Assembly (NCBI GenBank): GCA_016218975.1
Contig: JACRCO010000034.1
Span: forward strand, 1 to 61,957
From: Deltaproteobacteria bacterium
GTDB lineage: Bacteria; Desulfobacterota; Deferrimicrobia; Deferrimicrobiales; Deferrimicrobiaceae
Length of the DNA: 61,957 nt
Direction: 5' to 3'
The notes under the pieces were generated by a model, which saw only the letters and a program-made list of their open reading frames with translations, ran no database searches and was not told the origin of the DNA. Of the stretch, positions 43,518 through 52,917 are shown piece after piece. The translations under genes and the position numbers were made by a program. Within the stretch, counting starts at the first letter, position 1; every line of letters starts with the position of its first letter.

Positions 43518-44930
43518 TTACGCCTTGGCGGAGTAAAGATCCCTTGCGATCCGCTCGGCGGTGAGCCGGGATTGCAGGACGCAATCGTTCAGCGCGATCC
43601 CCCGGTAGGCGTTGCTGTTAAGGTAAAGTCCGGGAAAGGCGGCCAGACGTGCGTCGATGCGGTCCAGGAGCTTACCGTGCCCGACGAGATATTGCGGAAT
43701 CCCCTTTTCGTGGAAGAAGGCGCGGGAGAGAATCGGGTCTGCGGAGATCTCCATAGTCACGGCGAGCTCCGACCGGGTGAGCGCGATCAGCTCCTCGCCG
43801 GGAAGCTCGGCGAGCTCGGGGTTCCGCACCCCGCCGACCATCGCACGTATCAGCGCTTTCCCCTGAGGTGCGCGGTTCGGAAAGACGCTGGAGTCCCAAA
43901 GGGCGCCCAGTATCTTCCGTTTCTCCCCCCTCGGGATAAGGAAACCGAAGCCGTCCAGCGGATTTTCGAGCCTGTCCTGTTCATAACCCAGGGCCACCAC
44001 CGAAATCGGCGAATATGGGATGGCGGTCAAAGCTTCCGCAAGGGAGGGATCGAGCGGCCCAAGCGCCGCCGCGGCGGAGTATGCGGGCGTCGCCATCACC
44101 AGTGCATCGGTGTCGAGTTCCCCGCGCTGCCCCCTTTCGACGATGGAAAGCAGGAACTTCCCGTCGCGTACCTTCACGCTTTGTGCGGAGACGCCCGTGT
44201 GCAGCCCGTCGGCGAGGCGGTCGGCAAGGACGTCGACGATCGCCTGGGCCCCGGTGTCGAACGACATGAGGACGCCGCCCGGCCCCGCCGACATCTCCCG
44301 CTTCTCCCCTGCCTTTTTCCGTTCCCGTTGAAGGGAGATCATTCCCTTTACGAGCCCGCCGTATTTCCGTTCCAGGTCGTGAATCACGGGGAAGCAGCTT
44401 CGAAGCGACATCCTGTCCGGGTCCCCCGCGAAGATTCCGGTCACCATCGGATCGAGCAGTTTTTCGAGCGCCTCCGTCCCCAGCCGCCGCCGTGCGAAAT
44501 CCCCCAGCGACTCGTCAACGTCAACGGGAGGAGGCGGGGCGAACGGTTCTCCCAGGATCCGCAACCGTCCCGGCAGGGAGAGAAGTCCGGAGGCGAAGAA
44601 CGCTTGTGGAGTCTCGGGGAGGCGGTGAAGCCTGCCGCCCGAAAAGATGAAGCGCTTCCTCGCCAGGTCCGACGAACGGGCGAGCCGGTTTTCCATCCCC
44701 AGCTCCTTCACGAGTTCCAGGGAGTACGGCTTGTTGGTGAGGAAGCCGTTGGGCCCCCATTCCATCGCGAACCCGTTTTCGCGAATGGTGCGCATCTTCC
44801 CGCCCGGAACATCTTCGGCCTCGAAGATAAGAATCTCCGCCTCCCGTTTTTCGGCGGAAAGGATCTTTACGAGAAAATGGGCGGTGCATAGGCCCGATAT
44901 GCCCGCCCCGATGATTGCTATGCGCGCCAT
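43518..44930 (-). CDS. Protoporphyrinogen oxidase (HemY type; called hemG in many genomes)
   Basis: 470 residues. FAD dinucleotide site IIGAGISGLCTAHFL, then EAEDVPGGKMRT, the AMEWGPNGFLTNKP block and a C-terminal YLNSNAYRGIALNDCV. Six-electron oxidation of protoporphyrinogen IX to protoporphyrin IX at the membrane. Classic HemY enzymes use oxygen; in an anaerobe another acceptor would be required. Between hemH (13 bases upstream) and the 4Fe-4S gene (17 bases downstream) in one transcript. Confidence 0.93.
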   Translation of the reverse strand: MARIAIIGAGISGLCTAHFLVKILSAEKREAEILIFEAEDVPGGKMRTIRENGFAMEWGPNGFLTNKPYSLELVKELGMENRLARSSDLARKRFIFSGGRLHRLPETPQAFFASGLLSLPGRLRILGEPFAPPPPVDVDESLGDFARRRLGTEALEKLLDPMVTGIFAGDPDRMSLRSCFPVIHDLERKYGGLVKGMISLQRERKKAGEKREMSAGPGGVLMSFDTGAQAIVDVLADRLADGLHTGVSAQSVKVRDGKFLLSIVERGQRGELDTDALVMATPAYSAAAALGPLDPSLAEALTAIPYSPISVVALGYEQDRLENPLDGFGFLIPRGEKRKILGALWDSSVFPNRAPQGKALIRAMVGGVRNPELAELPGEELIALTRSELAVTMEISADPILSRAFFHEKGIPQYLVGHGKLLDRIDARLAAFPGLYLNSNAYRGIALNDCVLQSRLTAERIARDLYSAKA

Positions 44931-44943
44931 GAAACGATCCTTC

Positions 44944-45927
44944 CTACCCTTCCGCCGCGGCGGAAAGGACGATATCCTTCAAGGCCCCGATGAACGCGGG
45001 TGAGTCGTTCAACGACGGAACCCGTAAAAAAGTGCCGATGCCGGAAGAGAGCGCCGTGCTTTTCAGCCGAATGTCGAGCTCATGGAGCGTCTCGATATGA
45101 TCCGAGACGAAACTTACGGGGACGACGACCAGCGTGCGGACTCCTTCCCGTCCCAGCCGCACTACTTCGGAAACGGTGTCCGGCTCCAGCCACTGCGCCC
45201 GCCCGGCCCGGCTCTGGTAAGAGATGGAATGGGGGATGCCCGGAAAGTTGCGCATCGCCGCCGCGACCGTCCGCTCCACTTCCGATGGGTATGGATCCCC
45301 CTCGTCCGCGAACGATTTCGGTATTCCGTGCGCGCTGAACAGGAGGTGCCTTCCCACCGGACCGGTGCCCGAAAGCGTCTCCTCGATCTTTTCCGACAAT
45401 GCGGCGATATATCCCGGATGGTCCGGGTAGGACCGGATTTCCCGGACGGGGAAGGAAGCACCGGCCCAACGCGTCCACGCCGCCAGGTCTTTCAAGCTCG
45501 ACCCCGTGGTCGCAGAGAAATATTGCGGGTACAAAGGGAGAGCGATCGCACGCGCGACACCGTCCTCCTTCATTTCCAGCACCGCGTGTTTGGAAAGGGG
45601 ATACCAGTAGCGCATTCCCACGTAGACGCGGAAATTTCCCGCCGTCGTCCGCAAAGCCTCTTCGAGCGCCGCCCGCTGTAGTTCCGTGAAGGTCCCTATG
45701 GGAGAGCTTCCGCCGATCTCCTCGTAATATCGCTTCACCTTTCTCGCGCGAATCCCGGAGACGATCCACGCGAACAGCGGTTGGGAAACCGGAGCGAGCG
45801 GGAGACGGATAAGGTCCCGGTCGGAGAATAGTCTCGCAAGGAACGGCCGGACGGCGGAGAGACTGTCCGGCCCCCCCATGTTAAGCAGCACGACGCCTGT
45901 GAGCGGCGGCGATGACGCAAGGGGCAT
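44944..45927 (-). CDS. hemH: Ferrochelatase
   Basis: 327 residues. GVVLLNMGGPDS start, FSAHGIPKSFADEGDPY (catalytic His near residue 200), SYQSRAGRAQWLEP, and VVPVSFVSDHIETLHELD (catalytic Glu). Inserts Fe2+ into protoporphyrin IX. No extra C-terminal Cys cluster. 30 bases after hemE; same operon. Confidence 0.95.
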   Translation of the reverse strand: MPLASSPPLTGVVLLNMGGPDSLSAVRPFLARLFSDRDLIRLPLAPVSQPLFAWIVSGIRARKVKRYYEEIGGSSPIGTFTELQRAALEEALRTTAGNFRVYVGMRYWYPLSKHAVLEMKEDGVARAIALPLYPQYFSATTGSSLKDLAAWTRWAGASFPVREIRSYPDHPGYIAALSEKIEETLSGTGPVGRHLLFSAHGIPKSFADEGDPYPSEVERTVAAAMRNFPGIPHSISYQSRAGRAQWLEPDTVSEVVRLGREGVRTLVVVPVSFVSDHIETLHELDIRLKSTALSSGIGTFLRVPSLNDSPAFIGALKDIVLSAAAEG

Positions 45928-45957
45928 GGGCGGACTTCCTCCCGGGAATCGCTAACC

Positions 45958-46998
45958 TTACGATTTCCTGCCGAACCGGTGGACCGCCTCGACCATGGCG
46001 ACGGCGTGCTCCGGATTGGTGGGCGGCAGTATCCCGTGACCGAGGTTGAAGATGTGGGATGCAGCCGCTTCCCCCCGAGAAAGGACGTCTCTCACGCAAT
46101 CGTCGATTTTCTCCGGCGGATGGAAAAGCATCGTCGGGTCCATGTTTCCCTGCAGCGCGGCTTCCTTTCCTACGATGACGGCCGCGACGTCCAGAGGGAT
46201 GCGCCAGTCGACGGCGACCACGTCCACGTCAAGCGTCTTGATCGAAGGCAGCAGCGTTGCGCAATCGTTCGCGAAATGGATGATGGGAACGTTTCCGCCC
46301 CGGATCCCCTCGACCACCTGCCGGGTATACGGGAGGGCGTACTCTTCGTAATCGCCGGGATTCAGGATGCCGGCCCATGTGTCGAAGATCTGGACAGCCT
46401 GCGCGCCGGCTTCGATCTGGGCTTTCAGATATGCGATCACCGTGCGCGTGATCTTCCCCATAAGCGACCGGTACACTTCCGGAGCCTGATACATGAGTGT
46501 CTTGAGTTTGATGAAGTTGCGCGATGTCCCGCCTTCCACGATGTAGGAGCAAAGGGTGAACGGGGCGCCGGAGAATCCTATAAGTGGGACCTTGTTTTCG
46601 AACGCCTTCCGCAGGATCCGGATCGCCTCCATCACGAAGGGGACTTTCTCGACCGGATCCGGCACGGCGAGCGAATCAACATCCGCCTGCGACCGGATCT
46701 CTTTCCCGAGAAGCGGCCCCTTCCCTTCGTGGAATTCCAGCGGCACTCCCATCGCCTCCACGGGAATAAGGATGTCGGAAAAGAGAATGGCGGCATCCAC
46801 CCCGAGCCGTTCGACCGGCTGAATCGTCACCCTGGCCGCGAGCTCGGGAGTCTTGCACATCGTGAGGAACGAGTTCTTTCCGCGCACTTCCTGGTATTCC
46901 GGAAGGTATCTCCCGGCCTGTCGCATGATCCACACGGGGGTGACGTCCACCGGCTCCCGCCGGCATGCCTTCAGAAACCTGTAATCGCCCATTCTCAC
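45958..46998 (-). CDS. hemE: Uroporphyrinogen decarboxylase
   Basis: 346 residues. VWIMRQAGRYLPEYQ (Arg/Asp substrate region), LFSDILIPVEAMG, GFSGAPFTLCSY, QIFDTWAG and FNLGHGILP are the family blocks. Converts uroporphyrinogen III to coproporphyrinogen III. GGAGAGG precedes the ATG. First gene of the haem cluster; a 170-bp inverted-repeat element begins 15 bases upstream of it, placing the cluster's promoter within or beyond the repeat. Confidence 0.96.
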   Translation of the reverse strand: MRMGDYRFLKACRREPVDVTPVWIMRQAGRYLPEYQEVRGKNSFLTMCKTPELAARVTIQPVERLGVDAAILFSDILIPVEAMGVPLEFHEGKGPLLGKEIRSQADVDSLAVPDPVEKVPFVMEAIRILRKAFENKVPLIGFSGAPFTLCSYIVEGGTSRNFIKLKTLMYQAPEVYRSLMGKITRTVIAYLKAQIEAGAQAVQIFDTWAGILNPGDYEEYALPYTRQVVEGIRGGNVPIIHFANDCATLLPSIKTLDVDVVAVDWRIPLDVAAVIVGKEAALQGNMDPTMLFHPPEKIDDCVRDVLSRGEAAASHIFNLGHGILPPTNPEHAVAMVEAVHRFGRKS

Positions 46999-47012
46999 CT
47001 CTCCTTGAATCC

Positions 47013-47182
47013 TAAAAACGGGGACGTTCTTAAATCAAAAACAGGGACGTTCTTAAAAACTCGCAACCCTTACTGTAACGTAATGACATTCCTGGAATTC
47101 GACGATGCTATTCGTTGTATTTTATTGATAAAGACTTTTTAAGAACGTCCCTGTTTTTGATTTAAGAACGTCCCCGTTTTTA
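47013..47182. repeat. 170-bp element with perfect 47-bp inverted repeats (dispersed family, locus C)
   Basis: Left arm 47013-47059 and right arm 47136-47182 are exact reverse complements over 47 bases, separated by 76 bases. Each arm contains two related units with cores AACGGGGACGTTCTTAA and AACAGGGACGTTCTTAA. No open frame inside. It looks like a MITE or a pair of transposase-recognised ends without the transposase. Bases 47037-47060 are identical to 50622-50645. Confidence 0.9.
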
Positions 47183-47190
47183 AGTGCAAG

Positions 47191-48303
47191 TTATTTCTCC
47201 GCGGGCTGCTTGACGGCGGCGACGGTTTCGGAGAGGCGCTTCCGCGTTTTGAGCGGGACGTAGCCGCAGAACGGCTCCTCCTCGAGATAGTCCTCCAGCA
47301 CCGCGTCGGCGCGCGCGCGGCAGCCGCCGCAGACGTTCAGGTACTCGCACTCGCCGCACCGCCCCTTGTACTTTTCGAAGGCGCGCAGCGACTCGAACAA
47401 CTCGGAATGGTCCCAGATCTCCTTGAACGACTGCTTCTTGACGTTCCCCGCGACGACCGGGAAATAGGAGCAGGGCTGGACGTTCCCCTTCGAGTCGATG
47501 AAGGCGATCGTTTGCGCGCAGATGCATCCCTTTCCGCCGCCGGTCGAAAATGTGAGCGACCTCGGGGAGAAGCGATGCCCCTCCTCTTTCATTTTCTGCA
47601 GGCGCACCCGGTAATAGTGCGGAGCGCACGTGGGCCGCACGAGCAGGTCCGTCTCGTCCTTCTCCATCTGATAGTGCCATTCCAAAATCTTCTCGTAATC
47701 TTCCTTGCTGATCAGCTCGTCCATGATCTCCTTCCCCCGCCCGGTGGGGACGATCATGAACATGTACCACGCCTTGGCGCCGATTTCCTTGGCCAGCTTG
47801 TACGTGGCGGCGATGTCGTGCTGATTGCGCTTCGCGAAGGAGGAGTTGACAAGGAACGGGACATCGTTCCGCCGGAAAGTTTCCGCGGCTTTCAGTGTCG
47901 CTTCGAACGCGCCCTGCTGCTTCCTGAAGTCGTCGTGGACGGCGGCCGTCGACCCGTCCAGGGACAGGGAAACCATCTTTATCCCGGCCTCCTTCATCTT
48001 TTCGCATACCTCGTCGGTAACCAGGACCCCGTTCGTGGCGATGCACATGCGCAAGCCTTTTTCGGTCCCGTATTTGGCGATCTCGAAGAGGTCCTTGCGA
48101 AGGAGCGGTTCCCCTCCCGAAAGCACGAGAACGGGGCTGCAGAAGGAGGTTATGTCGTCGATGAGCTTCTTCGCTTCATCCGTCGTGAAATCGGTGTCAT
48201 GCGAGAACATGGAAGAAGCGGCGCGGCAATGTATGCAGTTGAGGTTGCAACGCCCGGTGACTTCCCAGGCGATCCATTTCGGGATGAATTCTTCCTTGGC
48301 CAA
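47191..48303 (-). CDS. Radical SAM/SPASM protein of the AhbC/NirJ (sirohaem-to-haem) family
   Basis: 370 residues. Radical-SAM cluster CNLNCIHC near residue 19, GGEPLLRKD, then [12 protein letters not shown] and [17 protein letters not shown]-type C-terminal cluster region contains [26 protein letters not shown] and FCGY. The best match from memory is 12,18-didecarboxysirohaem deacetylase (AhbC) or NirJ-type proteins; AhbD is less likely. Start TTG at 48303 with AGGA seven bases upstream. It precedes hemE on the same strand, across the 170-bp repeat. Confidence 0.82.
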   Translation of the reverse strand: MAKEEFIPKWIAWEVTGRCNLNCIHCRAASSMFSHDTDFTTDEAKKLIDDITSFCSPVLVLSGGEPLLRKDLFEIAKYGTEKGLRMCIATNGVLVTDEVCEKMKEAGIKMVSLSLDGSTAAVHDDFRKQQGAFEATLKAAETFRRNDVPFLVNSSFAKRNQHDIAATYKLAKEIGAKAWYMFMIVPTGRGKEIMDELISKEDYEKILEWHYQMEKDETDLLVRPTCAPHYYRVRLQKMKEEGHRFSPRSLTFSTGGGKGCICAQTIAFIDSKGNVQPCSYFPVVAGNVKKQSFKEIWDHSELFESLRAFEKYKGRCGECEYLNVCGGCRARADAVLEDYLEEEPFCGYVPLKTRKRLSETVAAVKQPAEK

Positions 48304-48434
48304 GATGTATCCTTTCCATAGATAAAGGGCGGTAACGCAGAAAACGCCCAATGGCACCTGATAGATAACCTTACTATTATAATCGAAGCATAAAAGACCC
48401 GGATATCGAATTCCCGTCCGCGGGAGGAACTCAA

Positions 48435-49292
48435 ATGTGCATGAAACGAGCGATTCCCATGCTTCTCGCGACTGCGGTGCTTTGCGCGGCCCTTTCCTTC
48501 GCATTCGCGGCGGGACCGGCGGTCGATGTGAAAAACGACACTTCGTACGCGGTATCCATACCGCTTGGTTCCGACAACGGTGTTACCCGCGACAGCGATT
48601 TCCAGGTTTCCGCGGATAACGGAATCGTCCTGATCTATCCGTACGAAATCTTCGAGAAGCGTTTCTGGAGCCAGCCCCTTTCCGGGGACGCCTACGCCAA
48701 AATCCGCGTTGGAATGGAAGTCCGGCCGGCGATCCTTGATAAAGCGTCCCACGACCGGCTGCGTGCGGAAGGCCGGGCGCGCCGTGCGGAACTGCGGGAA
48801 ATGCAGGAAGATGTCCGCATGCAGGCAGATCGGAAGGCGATCGAGGAATTGAAGGAGAAGCGGGACCGTTTGCTGGACCGGCGGGACGCCCTCGACGATC
48901 GGATCGCAGCGACGGAAAAGGGAATGGCGGATGAAGAGGGGCGGATGAACTGGCTCCTCGATTCGGAGGATTCCGCCATCGAAAGGTCTCTCCAGTCTAT
49001 CCAGGACCTCGGCGACAAGCGGGACGAGCTCCAATCTCAGCGCGATGCGATGCCGAGAGGATCCTCGCGTGGAGATGCCGGCCGGATTTCCGCGGAGATC
49101 AAGCGGCTGAACGACAGGATCAGTTCAGAGCGCGACTCGATCCGCCATGCAAAGGACCGCAAGCGGCAGGCGCGTTCCTTCTACCTGGAGCGAAAGCAGG
49201 AGTGGCAGAAACTTATAACGGAACGGAATTCCATTCAGAACGAGATTCGCTCGATCGACCGGAAGATGCAATCGCTGTCCGGTAAAAGGTAG
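48435..49292 (+). CDS. Exported coiled-coil protein, function unknown
   Basis: 285 residues. Signal peptide (cleavage near FAFAAG), a ~75-residue beta-rich segment ([20 protein letters not shown]), then a long charged coiled coil from about residue 110 to the end with heptad-like E/R/L patterns. Similar layouts occur in periplasmic structural or chaperone-like proteins, but I recognise no family. GGGAGGA seven bases upstream selects the first of two ATGs (48435, 48441). Confidence 0.7.
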   Translation: MCMKRAIPMLLATAVLCAALSFAFAAGPAVDVKNDTSYAVSIPLGSDNGVTRDSDFQVSADNGIVLIYPYEIFEKRFWSQPLSGDAYAKIRVGMEVRPAILDKASHDRLRAEGRARRAELREMQEDVRMQADRKAIEELKEKRDRLLDRRDALDDRIAATEKGMADEEGRMNWLLDSEDSAIERSLQSIQDLGDKRDELQSQRDAMPRGSSRGDAGRISAEIKRLNDRISSERDSIRHAKDRKRQARSFYLERKQEWQKLITERNSIQNEIRSIDRKMQSLSGKR

Positions 49293-49310
49293 GGCGAGAC
49301 GGGGCGCGGA

Positions 49311-50558
49311 CTATTTCGCCATGTCGGCGTACTTTTTCGCGTTTTGCTTGTCGCCGATCGCTTCGTATGACTTGGACAGGTACCCCGCCGCCTGCTTCGT
49401 GGGCAACAGGTCCATGCTTCTCGAAAGCTCCGGGATAGCTCCCCGATAGTCCCTCTGCTGGTACCGAAGCACGCCGAAAAGGAAGTGCGGCTCGAAGAAC
49501 TCGCCGTCGAGCTGGATCGACCGGCGCAGGGAATTCTCCGCGGCAGGGTAGTTCTTCTGGATCAGGTACACTCGCCCCGCGGACGAGTGGAGCGGGGCCT
49601 GCTCCGGTTGCCGCGAGACAGCTTCCCGGTACCTGTCGAGCGCTTCGCCGTATTTTTTCTCTTTCAGGCGCTTGTCCCCTTCGTCGGCGATGTCGTATGA
49701 CTTCTGCACTTCCCGGATGTCCGCGGTGCTTCGCATGAATGCCGTTTCGTTGAAAGTGTAGTTCGGATTGCGCACGGTGTCCGGGTACCGCTCCGCGATC
49801 CTCGCGCGTGCGTTGTCCAGCCGTTCCCTGGAAAACGGGTGGGTGCGGAAGAGCCCCTCAACGAACATGGGGTTCTTCCCCTTTTCGAGCTCGCGGTAGA
49901 AGTATTCCTGAAGCCGGATCGCCCCTTCCGGGTTGTATCCCGCACGCACCATGTAGTCGATCCCCAGCCAGTCGGCTTCCCGCTCCTGGTCGCGGGAGAA
50001 CCCGTTTTCGAGGAGCGATGTGGTGATGCTCGAGACCTCCATCACACCGGCCCTTTTTCCCGCCGCGGCCGATATCCCCGTGAGCAGCAGGTTGGCGGCC
50101 ATCGCCCGCTGATAACCCGCAAGCGAATGTTTCGCCGTGACGTGCCCGGTTTCGTGTCCAAGGACCGCCGCCAGCTCCGCCTCGCTCTTCAGGTGGACGA
50201 GCAGTCCCCGGTTGATCACGATGAAGCCGCCGGGAAGCGCGAACGCATTGGGAACGGAGGAATTGAGCACCCGGTAGCGATAGTTCAGGTTCGGCCTGTG
50301 GGAGACGCGGGCGAGCCGCATCCCGACGGACTGGACGTACTCTTCAAGCGCCCGGTCCCGGTAGAAGCCTCCCTGCTGCTGGACGGCGGGCGTATACGCC
50401 TTCGCGCCGAGAGCGATCTCCTCCTGCTCCGAGAACGATACGATGGAGAGCTCGGACCTTCCCGTGACGGGGTTTACTGCGCAGCTGTAGGCGATAAGCG
50501 CGAGGAAGACGAACAGGAGCAGGATGACGGCGATGCCTTTGTGGGAACGCTGACCCAT
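49311..50558 (-). CDS. M48-family zinc metalloprotease lipoprotein with TPR repeats
   Basis: 415 residues. Signal sequence with Cys26 followed by AVNPVTGRSEL, the usual start of mature BepA/LoiP-like lipoproteins, although the lipobox (AYSC) is imperfect. Zinc site His135-Glu136-x2-His139 (LGHETGHV) with downstream READWLGIDYM supplying the third ligand. TPR repeats fill the C terminus (from about residue 300). Likely an outer-membrane-associated quality-control protease. ATG at 50558 with GGGAGAGGG upstream; the longer upstream frame is spurious. Confidence 0.92.
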   Translation of the reverse strand: MGQRSHKGIAVILLLFVFLALIAYSCAVNPVTGRSELSIVSFSEQEEIALGAKAYTPAVQQQGGFYRDRALEEYVQSVGMRLARVSHRPNLNYRYRVLNSSVPNAFALPGGFIVINRGLLVHLKSEAELAAVLGHETGHVTAKHSLAGYQRAMAANLLLTGISAAAGKRAGVMEVSSITTSLLENGFSRDQEREADWLGIDYMVRAGYNPEGAIRLQEYFYRELEKGKNPMFVEGLFRTHPFSRERLDNARARIAERYPDTVRNPNYTFNETAFMRSTADIREVQKSYDIADEGDKRLKEKKYGEALDRYREAVSRQPEQAPLHSSAGRVYLIQKNYPAAENSLRRSIQLDGEFFEPHFLFGVLRYQQRDYRGAIPELSRSMDLLPTKQAAGYLSKSYEAIGDKQNAKKYADMAK

Positions 50559-50621
50559 CACGGATCCCTCTCCCGACACGCGAGTATTCAGGCTCACGCC
50601 ATGTACAAAAAACCGGCACTT

Positions 50622-50645
50622 AAAAACAGGGACGTTCTTAAAAAC
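50622..50645 (+). repeat. Single copy of the dispersed repeat (locus D)
   Basis: 24 bases identical to 47037-47060 of the 170-bp element, core AACAGGGACGTTCTTAA. No partner in opposite orientation nearby. Confidence 0.85.
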
Positions 50646-50792
50646 TTTCACCTGCGGATTTCCCCTGATTATTCCACGCGGCCGGGAATGGCCGCAACCC
50701 CGGGTCTGCACCCCGCGTCTGCCCATGTTCCTGTTCCATCCGGAGGCGTCGTCGGACACATCCCATGAACCTTGCGGGTCAAGCAGTGGATC

Positions 50793-50821
50793 TTGGTGCA
50801 AAATGCCGATTGGGATATAAG
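50793..50821 (+). promoter_or_regulatory. Sigma-70-type promoter of corA
   Basis: TTGGTG (50793-50798), 17-base spacer, TATAAG (50816-50821). The start codon is 29 bases farther on. Confidence 0.55.
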
Positions 50822-50850
50822 AGAAAAAACGAAAACGGGGAGGTGCGACT

Positions 50851-51918
50851 GTGGCCGGCAAACGGAGGAAGCGGTGGCATCCCCCCGGCACGATGCCGGG
50901 AACCCTTGCGGCCCACGCTGAAGCCGGTACCGGCCCGGTGCGGATCGCACTCATCAAGTACGACCGGGCGGCTTTCGAGGAGAGGATTCTTCCCGCCGGG
51001 GAAATCCCGTCAGTCTCCGCTCCCGCAGCAGGCGTTCTTTGGATCGATGTCCGCGGCCTTTCCGATCCGTCGGCGGTGAGGGCGATAGGGGAGCGGTTCG
51101 GATTCCACCCGCTGGCGCTCGAAGACGTCCTGAACGTTCCCCAAAGGCCCAAGGTGGAGCTGTATGAGGGGAACCTTCTCATCGTCCTTCGCGAAGTCCG
51201 CTACCCGGAAAGCCCGGAGCAGGTGAGCATATTCCTGGGAGAGCGCGTGGTGGTGACGTTCCAGGAACGGCCCGGGGACTGCTTCGAGCCGATCCGCGAA
51301 CGGATCCGCAAGGGGACGGGGTTCATAAGGAACGAGGGGGCGGATTTCCTCGCCTACGCCCTCTGCGACGCCGTGATCGACGCCTACTTCCCGTCCCTCG
51401 AAAAACTGGGGGACGAAGTAGAGGAACTGGAGGAAAGGGTGATCCGCCATCCCGTACCCGAGACATTGCGGGAGATACACCGTGTGAAAAAACGGATACT
51501 CGAGATACGACGGGCGGTGTGGCCCGCAAGGGACGCGATGAACGAGCTGCTGCGCGAGGAATCCCCACTGGTGCGGCAGGAGACGAAGGTATTCCTGAGG
51601 GACTGCTACGACCATACCGTGCAGGTGATGGACATGGTGGAGACGCACCGCGAGACGGCGTCGGGCATCGTAGACGAGTACATGTCGTCCGTATCGAACC
51701 GGATGAACGAAATCATGAAGGTGCTCACCGTGATCGCGACGATCTTCATCCCCTTGACGTTCGTCGTCGGCATCTACGGGATGAACTTCGACCCGCAGGC
51801 GTCCCCGTACAATATGCCGGAGCTCCACTGGAAATACGGCTATCCGGTTGTCCTGTTCGTCATGGGCGCCATCGCAGCGGGGATGCTGTACTACTTCCGC
51901 AGGAAGAAGTGGCTCTGA
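50851..51918 (+). CDS. corA: Magnesium/cobalt transporter CorA
   Basis: 355 residues. Cytosolic alpha/beta domain, long stalk helices, two C-terminal membrane helices and the pore signature YGMNF, followed by the MPELHWKYGYP loop and a basic RRKKW end. Pentameric Mg2+ channel of the inner membrane. GTG start with GGGGAGG upstream and a promoter just before. A 26-base gap follows to the exporter genes; they may be read from the same transcript. Confidence 0.94.
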   Translation: MAGKRRKRWHPPGTMPGTLAAHAEAGTGPVRIALIKYDRAAFEERILPAGEIPSVSAPAAGVLWIDVRGLSDPSAVRAIGERFGFHPLALEDVLNVPQRPKVELYEGNLLIVLREVRYPESPEQVSIFLGERVVVTFQERPGDCFEPIRERIRKGTGFIRNEGADFLAYALCDAVIDAYFPSLEKLGDEVEELEERVIRHPVPETLREIHRVKKRILEIRRAVWPARDAMNELLREESPLVRQETKVFLRDCYDHTVQVMDMVETHRETASGIVDEYMSSVSNRMNEIMKVLTVIATIFIPLTFVVGIYGMNFDPQASPYNMPELHWKYGYPVVLFVMGAIAAGMLYYFRRKKWL

Positions 51919-51944
51919 GTGTTGACAGCCAAGGGGGAGTCGAT

Positions 51945-52913
51945 ATGCGAAGCGCATTAGTCGTAGCGGCGGTAATTGCCGTCGCGATCGCGGCGGCAGC
52001 CTGCGGCGGGAAAAAGGACGAAACGCTGATCGCGGCCTCCGGCCATGTCGAAGCGACGGACGTGCGTATTTCGAGCAAGGTCGGGGGAAAACTGAAGGAA
52101 CTGCCCCTGAAGGAAGGCGACGTGGTGGCGCCGGGGCAGGTCGTCGCACGGATAGACACTGTGGATCTTCGCCTTTCCCTCGGCGCAACGCTCGCGGAGC
52201 GCGACCAGGCGAAAGCCGACCTGGCCCTGCGGCTTGCCGGAGAGCGGAAGGAAGACATAGCCCAGGCGGAGGCAAGGGTGGCCGCGGCGGAAGCCGACCT
52301 GGATGGGAAGCAGAAGGAGCTTGGCCGGAGGCAGGGGCTCCTGGACACTGGCTCCGGGACGGTGAAATCCCGGGACGACGCCCTTGCGCAGCGCGATGTC
52401 GCCGCGAAAACCCTGGAAGGAGAGAAGGAGAGGCTGCGGCGTCTCAAGGCGGGGTTCAGGAAGGAGGAGATCGACGCGGCGCGGGCGCGGCTTGCCGCCG
52501 CCGAGGCGCGCATCGCGCAGATCCGGCAGCAAATGGAAGACGCGACGGTGACAAGCCCCCTTGCCGGGTTCGTGACCGGGAAGGTGGCGGAGCAGGGGGA
52601 GCTGATATCCGCCGGGACGCCGTTGCTCGTCGTGACCGACCTTGCGGACGCCTGGCTGACGATATACATTGCGGAGCCCGACCTTGGCCGCATCCGCGTC
52701 GGCCAGGAGGTCGAAGTTGTCACGGACGCGGGCCAGAAGAGGAAAGGCAAGGTCACTTATGTCTCCCCGAAGGCCGAATTCACCCCGAAGAACGTCCAGA
52801 CAAGGGACGAACGGGTGAAACTCGTCTACAAGGTCAAGGTGGGCCTTGAAAACGGGGACGGGCTGTTCAAGCCGGGCATGCCCGCCGAGGCCCGGATTCC
52901 GGCGAAGGGGTAG
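51945..52913 (+). CDS. HlyD/YbhG-type membrane fusion protein (periplasmic adaptor)
   Basis: 322 residues. Lipoprotein-like signal (AAAACGG at ~18-24), a lipoyl half-motif (ATDVRISSKVGGKLKELPLKEGDVV), a long alpha-helical hairpin (about 75-180) and the returning lipoyl half (ATVTSPLAGFVTGKV), then beta-barrel and KNVQTRDERVKLVYKVKV. Links the inner-membrane ABC pump to an outer-membrane channel. GGGGGAG precedes the ATG. First gene of a YbhG-F-S-R-like operon; no TolC homologue nearby. Confidence 0.9.
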   Translation: MRSALVVAAVIAVAIAAAACGGKKDETLIAASGHVEATDVRISSKVGGKLKELPLKEGDVVAPGQVVARIDTVDLRLSLGATLAERDQAKADLALRLAGERKEDIAQAEARVAAAEADLDGKQKELGRRQGLLDTGSGTVKSRDDALAQRDVAAKTLEGEKERLRRLKAGFRKEEIDAARARLAAAEARIAQIRQQMEDATVTSPLAGFVTGKVAEQGELISAGTPLLVVTDLADAWLTIYIAEPDLGRIRVGQEVEVVTDAGQKRKGKVTYVSPKAEFTPKNVQTRDERVKLVYKVKVGLENGDGLFKPGMPAEARIPAKG

Positions 52914-52917
52914 GGTC

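Larger units (their letters stand above)
50559..50850. other. Divergent intergenic region with a repeat copy and the corA promoter
   Basis: 292 bases between the divergent M48 and corA genes. It holds the single repeat copy at 50622-50645, a perfect 6-bp stem-loop GCGGCC (50678-50683)/GGCCGC (50690-50695) without a T-run, and the promoter at 50793-50821. Confidence 0.6.

Noticed and set aside
50678-50695. Terminator before corA
   Set aside because: The stem is perfect but has no T-run on either side, and it lies between divergent genes where none is needed.
49311-51182. Upstream extension of the M48 protease to 623 codons
   Set aside because: The signal peptide and ribosome site at 50558 define the start; the extension crosses the repeat and corA in antisense.
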